The notes below the pieces were generated by a model. The model did no database searches. It saw only the letters and a list, made by a program, of their open reading frames with translations, and had not been told where the DNA came from. A DNA stretch of 19,007 bases from JANXSF01 sp031394025 (GTDB taxonomy: Bacteria > Acidobacteriota > Terriglobia > Bryobacterales > Bryobacteraceae), in the NCBI GenBank assembly GCA_031394025.1, contig JANMWO010000518.1, positions 1 to 19,007 on the forward strand, written 5' to 3'. Made by a program: the position numbers and the translations under genes. This document shows, in pieces, positions 15,410 through 19,007 of the stretch. Every line of letters starts with the position of its first letter. Positions within the stretch are counted from its first letter, which is position 1.

Positions 15410-15981
15410 AGTGCTACATAACGGATAGCCGAGCTATGGGTGGGTTCAACCCGATGATGAAGGCTGTTGCGCGGGCTGTGACTGACGGGGTGGAATGGAT
15501 TCAATTGCGTGAAAAACATTGCTCCGCTAAAGAATTAGCCCAAGCTGCAAGACAAGTGATCCAGTTGGCACGGCAGGGAGAAACAAAGGTAATTATCAAT
15601 TCCAGGATTGATGTAGCCCTAGCCTGCGGAGCCGATGGAGTGCATCTTCCCAGCGATTCATTGGCACCCAACGTTGTACGAAGCATTGCCCCGGAAGGCT
15701 TCCTGATTGGGGTTTCAACGCATTCTTTAGAGGACGCATTGCAGGCCTACAACAACGGCGCCAGTTACGTATTCTTCAGCCCTGTATTTCAGAAACCTGG
15801 TTACAGTCCGGCCCAAGGTCTGGCCGCATTGCGACTGGTTTGTGAGTCAGTGCCCATCCCCGTATTGGCGCTGGGTGGCATCACTGCGGCCAACGCCCTG
15901 GAGTGCATGGAAGCAGGTGCCGCAGGCGTGGCCGGAATCAGTATGTTTCAAAAGTACGATGAACGGAATGGACTAGACTAA
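15406..15981 (+). CDS. ThiE/TenI family (thiamine phosphate synthase-like) protein
   Basis: This 191-residue TIM-barrel protein belongs to the thiamine phosphate synthase family. Visible motifs are WIQLREK (31-37), NSRIDVALACGADGVHLP (65-82), GVSTHS (102-107), VFFSPVFQKPGYSPAQG (122-138) and the phosphate-binding ALGGIT (155-160) with GAAGVAGISMF. True ThiE usually has a G-P-x-F-x-T-x-T-K segment that grips the pyrophosphate. Here it is SPVFQKPGYSPAQG, as in TenI-type thiazole tautomerases, so TenI-like activity is more likely than ThiE. The start ATG lies in an ATGA overlap with the FmdE gene; earlier codons in frame belong to that gene. The MlrC gene follows six bases later. Confidence 0.8.
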   Translation: MKCYITDSRAMGGFNPMMKAVARAVTDGVEWIQLREKHCSAKELAQAARQVIQLARQGETKVIINSRIDVALACGADGVHLPSDSLAPNVVRSIAPEGFLIGVSTHSLEDALQAYNNGASYVFFSPVFQKPGYSPAQGLAALRLVCESVPIPVLALGGITAANALECMEAGAAGVAGISMFQKYDERNGLD

Positions 15982-15987
15982 CAGTGC

Positions 15988-17472
15988 ATGACCAGAATCC
16001 TTGTCAACGAATGCAAGCAGGAAGTTTCTTCTTTTAACCCGGTGATTGCGGGTATCGAAGATTTTCTTGTGCAGCGTGGTGACGCGTTTGTTGCCTATCA
16101 TCGTAGCGTCCGCAATGAAGTGGGCGGGGCTTTGGCAGTCTTTCACTCTCGACCATCCATTGCAATTGTGCCCGGCTATAGCGCCCGTGGCATCACATCT
16201 AGCGGTACTGTTTCGAGGGAAGCCTTCGCCCAAATCGCTGTCGATTTTCTAGATGCCATTCGCCATGCTGGCAAACTGGACGGCATCTATTTCGCACTGC
16301 ATGGTGCACTGGCCGCAGAAGATGTAGAAGATTGCGAAGGCCACTTGCTTGAGGAAACACGCAAGATTGTGGGTCGTGAAATGCCCATTGCTGTATCCCT
16401 TGATTTGCATGGCATCCTTACCGACAGGATTCTTCAGCACTCCTCCGTACTCACCGTTTTTCACACCAATCCCCACGTCGATTTCTATCAGACTGGCGAA
16501 CGGGCCGCGCGGCTATTGTTGCGCCTCATTGATGGTGAAATCCATCCGGCCACCGTGCGCGTTCCCATTCCGGCTCTGGTGCGCGGACCTGAATGCGTTA
16601 CGGAAACAGGTTTGTTCGGGCAATGCGTTCGACGGGCTATCACCTTTGAAAATTCACCCGGCGGATTGTCTGGCGGCCTGTTCATCGGCAACCCCTTTAC
16701 CGATGTTGCAGAGCTTTGTTCCAACGTTTTTCTACAAGGAGAACGAGGCACGGAAGATTGCATGATAGCCGAAGCAGTATCCATCGCCAACCAGTTTTGG
16801 GGAATGCGCGAACGCATGCAGCAGCCACTAACTTCGCTTGAAGAAAGTATCAGCATTGCAAAATCGTTGCGAGGTCGAGTGGTGCTGGTAGATGCAGCCG
16901 ATGCCCCTAGTTCCGGGGCTTCCGGTGATTCCAATGCCATTCTGGTGGAGCTGTTGCGACAAGGTTCTACGCGCACTGCGTTGATCCCCATTGTTGATCC
17001 GGTTGCTGTGAGCGCAGCTTTCGCCGCAGGGGTTGGAGCAACGATCAAAGTTAAAGTTGGTGGCGCACTGGACGGTCGATTTATTCCAGTGACTGTGACT
17101 GGTCGTGTGCGTGTGTTGTCCGATGGTCAGCTTCGGAGTGAATCGTTTGGCGAAGCCTGGAATGCCGGCCCAAGTGCGGTGCTGGAATGTGGAAGCAACA
17201 CTTTGGTGCTGACCACACGCGCCGTGAATTTGTATGATCGTACGCTGTTTCTGGCAACCGGCCAGGATCCCAACCGGTTCGATATGACAGTGGTGAAATC
17301 CCCTTTGTGTCAGCCACAATTTTTCGACGATGGAGCGGAGCTTCGTCTGGATATTGACGCTCCGGGTTCCACCAGCGCCAATGTCCGCAGCCTGGGCCAC
17401 ACGCGGGCCAAGCGTCCGTTATATCCACTGGATTCGGATGTGCACTTCATCCCTGAAGCGCGCCTTATATAA
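15988..17472 (+). CDS. M81 (MlrC-like) metallopeptidase family protein
   Basis: This 494-residue protein is in the microcystinase C family (DUF1485 N-terminal domain plus MlrC C-terminal domain). The N-terminal motif usually read as HETNxFxP is QEVSSFNP (11-18), keeping the glutamate E12. Other family signs are YFALHGALAAED (101-112), SLDLHG (137-142) and VFHTNPHVDFYQTGERAA (157-174), with D139, H141, H159, H163 and D165 as candidate zinc or catalytic residues. The C-terminal domain starts near 294 with VVLVDAADAPSSGASGD. Known MlrC hydrolyses linearised microcystin, but most relatives are of unknown substrate and a general amidase or peptidase role is as likely. It has the common length for the family. 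It starts six bases after the ThiE/TenI stop and ends seven bases before the enolase-family gene. Confidence 0.85.
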   Translation: MTRILVNECKQEVSSFNPVIAGIEDFLVQRGDAFVAYHRSVRNEVGGALAVFHSRPSIAIVPGYSARGITSSGTVSREAFAQIAVDFLDAIRHAGKLDGIYFALHGALAAEDVEDCEGHLLEETRKIVGREMPIAVSLDLHGILTDRILQHSSVLTVFHTNPHVDFYQTGERAARLLLRLIDGEIHPATVRVPIPALVRGPECVTETGLFGQCVRRAITFENSPGGLSGGLFIGNPFTDVAELCSNVFLQGERGTEDCMIAEAVSIANQFWGMRERMQQPLTSLEESISIAKSLRGRVVLVDAADAPSSGASGDSNAILVELLRQGSTRTALIPIVDPVAVSAAFAAGVGATIKVKVGGALDGRFIPVTVTGRVRVLSDGQLRSESFGEAWNAGPSAVLECGSNTLVLTTRAVNLYDRTLFLATGQDPNRFDMTVVKSPLCQPQFFDDGAELRLDIDAPGSTSANVRSLGHTRAKRPLYPLDSDVHFIPEARLI

Positions 17473-17479
17473 TAAGCAA

Positions 17480-18619
17480 GTGAAAATTCTTGAAGTACAT
17501 GCTTACGGATTACGCGGCAAAACTCCTGAGGGTGGTTGGGCCAATGAATTGCAACCGGATGATTGTGTTCATACCCTAATATCTATCCGAACGGAAGCTG
17601 GCATTGGATGGGGCTCGGTGTTTACATCGGAAGATTTGGTGAACGCTTCACTCAATATACTTCGACCTCTGCTGATCGGCGAAAACGCGTTGGAACCGGA
17701 ACGGGTTAGCGAAAAGCTGCATCAGCATACCTTCTGGTTGGGACGCGGCGGAGCTGTCACGCACACCATCAGTGGCATTGATCTGGCGTTGTGGGATCTG
17801 CTTGGAAAGGCTTGTGGGCAGCCTGTTGGACGCTTACTTGGTGGTCGATATCGCGAACGTGTACGACCTTATGCTTCACTGCTGATGCGCGATCCCAACC
17901 AGATGGCCGATGTATTATTGCCGGTGAAAGCGCAAGGGTTCAGGGCCTTCAAAATTGGCTGGGGACCGTTTGGGCGTCGTGGAAGTTTCGCCATTGACGA
18001 AGCGATTGTGGCCGAAGCCCGTAAAGCGATTGGTGAGGATTCGCTGCTGATGGTGGACGCAGGCGCAAGCGATGCTTACTGGCCCGGCGACTTCAAGTGG
18101 GCCCTGCGCACTGCAGAAATGCTGTTGGATTACGACGTGTTCTGGTTTGAAGAAGCGTTGCATCCCGATGCCCTGGAAGATTTCATTGCCCTGCGCCGTG
18201 CTGCTAAAGTCACCATTGCCGGGGGTGAAGTGCTGACCCGTCGGCAATCGTTTGCACCCTGGTTGGAACGCGGCGCATTCGACATTGTGCAACCGGATGT
18301 TACAAAATGCGGTGGCCTCAGTGAGCAGCGTCGTATTGCATGGATGGCGCGGGAACATGGGGTCCGCTTCATTCCGCATGGTTGGAATACGTGCGTGGGC
18401 CTGGCATCCGATCTGCAAATCGCATCGGCATTTGCTGATACCGATCTGGTGGAGTATCTGACAGGTTCGCCATTCATCGACGATCTATGCGCTGCACCAT
18501 GGCAATTGGATGCGGATGGAATGTTGTCCATTCCAGATAGGCCAGGGCTTGGAGTGGAAATTAATCTTGACCGGTTGGCAGAGTTTTCCGGTAGGAGCAC
18601 GAAGGGGTTGGGGTCGTAA
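17480..18619 (+). CDS. Enolase-superfamily dehydratase/racemase (mandelate racemase-like)
   Basis: This 379-residue protein has a capping domain (about 1-125) and a barrel. Numbering from the GTG at 17480, the catalytic pattern follows mandelate racemase: K158 (KIGWG), metal ligands D193 (MVDAG), E224 (FWFEE) and E250 (AGGEV), the D273 (QPDVTKCGG) and H300 (IPHGWN) acid-base pair, and E325 (LVEYL). The second lysine of the KxK motif is G160, so the two-base racemase mechanism is unlikely. Dehydration of an acid sugar, or a one-face reaction, is more probable; the substrate is unknown. The GTG is chosen because it is seven bases after the MlrC stop and begins the family N-terminus (VKILEVHAYG). 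The frame is open upstream inside MlrC. Last gene of the run, convergent with rpiA. Confidence 0.85.
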   Translation: MKILEVHAYGLRGKTPEGGWANELQPDDCVHTLISIRTEAGIGWGSVFTSEDLVNASLNILRPLLIGENALEPERVSEKLHQHTFWLGRGGAVTHTISGIDLALWDLLGKACGQPVGRLLGGRYRERVRPYASLLMRDPNQMADVLLPVKAQGFRAFKIGWGPFGRRGSFAIDEAIVAEARKAIGEDSLLMVDAGASDAYWPGDFKWALRTAEMLLDYDVFWFEEALHPDALEDFIALRRAAKVTIAGGEVLTRRQSFAPWLERGAFDIVQPDVTKCGGLSEQRRIAWMAREHGVRFIPHGWNTCVGLASDLQIASAFADTDLVEYLTGSPFIDDLCAAPWQLDADGMLSIPDRPGLGVEINLDRLAEFSGRSTKGLGS

Positions 18620-18630
18620 GGTGAGCGAGT

Positions 18631-19007
18631 TTAAGACTTCTGTTCCAAATTGAGAACCCTTATACCAGCCAATCCACCCAAAAAAACTTGCTGAGCGATG
18701 CCGACGAATAAGCCGTGTTCCACTACTCCCACCACGCTGTCCAATTTCCCCTGAAGCAATGCAGGAGATTGAATTGGTCCAAAGGCGCAGTCCAAAATAT
18801 AGTTCCCGTCGTCTGTAATAAAGGCTTGACCTTGGGCGTTCAAACGCAATGTTGGATGAGCCCCAATCTGTTCCAATCGCTTCGCCGTGGTCTTCCATCC
18901 AAAGGCAATAACCTCAACTGCCACGGCGCGGCTGCCCAGTTGAACAACTAGTTTACTCTCATCCGCAACAATGATCATCCGGGAACTGGCGAAGGCGACG
19001 ATCTTTT
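18631..19007 (-). CDS. rpiA: Ribose-5-phosphate isomerase A, C-terminal part (5' end outside window)
   Basis: The minus frame is open to the window edge. The residues before the first internal Met (K-I-V-A-F-A-S-S-R) match the RpiA motif KIVASASxR, so that Met (18978) is not the start. What follows is typical RpiA: IIVADESKLVVQLG with the catalytic-region lysine, VAVEVIAFGW with the conserved Glu, RLEQIGAHPTLR, ITDDGNYILDCAFGPI, VVEHGLFVGIA and GIRVL near the end. The enzyme interconverts ribose 5-phosphate and ribulose 5-phosphate in the pentose phosphate pathway. About 125 residues, roughly the last half, are visible. Its stop is 11 bases from the convergent enolase-family stop. Confidence 0.95.
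   Translation of the reverse strand, partial: KIVAFASSRMIIVADESKLVVQLGSRAVAVEVIAFGWKTTAKRLEQIGAHPTLRLNAQGQAFITDDGNYILDCAFGPIQSPALLQGKLDSVVGVVEHGLFVGIAQQVFLGGLAGIRVLNLEQKS

Overview
The window reads as a piece of a chromosome from an environmental bacterium, most likely an acidobacterium of the Solibacter/Bryobacter type. This is inferred, not proven. The supporting signs are a PEP-CTERM protein next to a DUF4331 protein, an AtpE with a cleavable-looking N-terminal extension, F0 genes separated from the F1 genes, and several heterotroph-type enzyme families. No mobile element, CRISPR array, rRNA or tRNA was recognised. Coding density is high, and the largest gene-free stretch is about 290 bases (12019-12311).

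Layout. (1) 1-1637, plus: the 3' part of an unrecognised gene, overlapped by a membrane-anchored protein whose histidine pattern matches a tyrosinase-type (type-3 copper) site. (2) 1654-7815, minus: dnaE, then atpZ, atpI, atpB and atpE, then a DapA-superfamily aldolase closest in motif to 4-hydroxy-2-oxoglutarate aldolase. dnaE and atpZ abut with no spacer. (3) 7901-8754, plus: a small AbrB/VapB-like regulator followed 23 bases later by a 202-residue protein with a Thr-x5-Cys ... His pattern and an LSGC motif. This matches the catalytic signature of CNF1/BLF1/CheD glutamine deamidases and is the most interesting item here. (4) 8759-12018, minus: a PEP-CTERM exported protein overlapping a DUF4331 exported protein, then an intrinsic terminator, then an exported TPR protein. 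(5) 12312-13058, minus: a short-chain dehydrogenase resembling type II 3-hydroxyacyl-CoA dehydrogenase. (6) 13081-18619, plus: a tight six-gene run of modB, modC, an FmdE-like zinc protein, a ThiE/TenI-family protein, an M81 (MlrC) metallopeptidase-like protein and an enolase-superfamily dehydratase/racemase. Junctions overlap or are separated by at most 8 bases. (7) 18631-19007, minus: the C-terminal part of ribose-5-phosphate isomerase A, cut by the window edge.

How they work together. The dnaE-atp cluster couples replication polymerase expression to the membrane sector of ATP synthase. Only subunits a and c and the assembly factors AtpZ/AtpI are present, so the b subunit and F1 must be elsewhere. 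The mod-fmdE run suggests molybdate uptake tied to an FmdE-type protein and a small catabolic set, but no modA and no molybdoenzyme are present. Several starts (dnaE, the AbrB-like gene, the SDR gene, modB) have -10-like hexamers immediately upstream and no Shine-Dalgarno, which suggests very short or absent leaders. The SDR/modB pair may share one symmetric -10 element in a 22-base gap.
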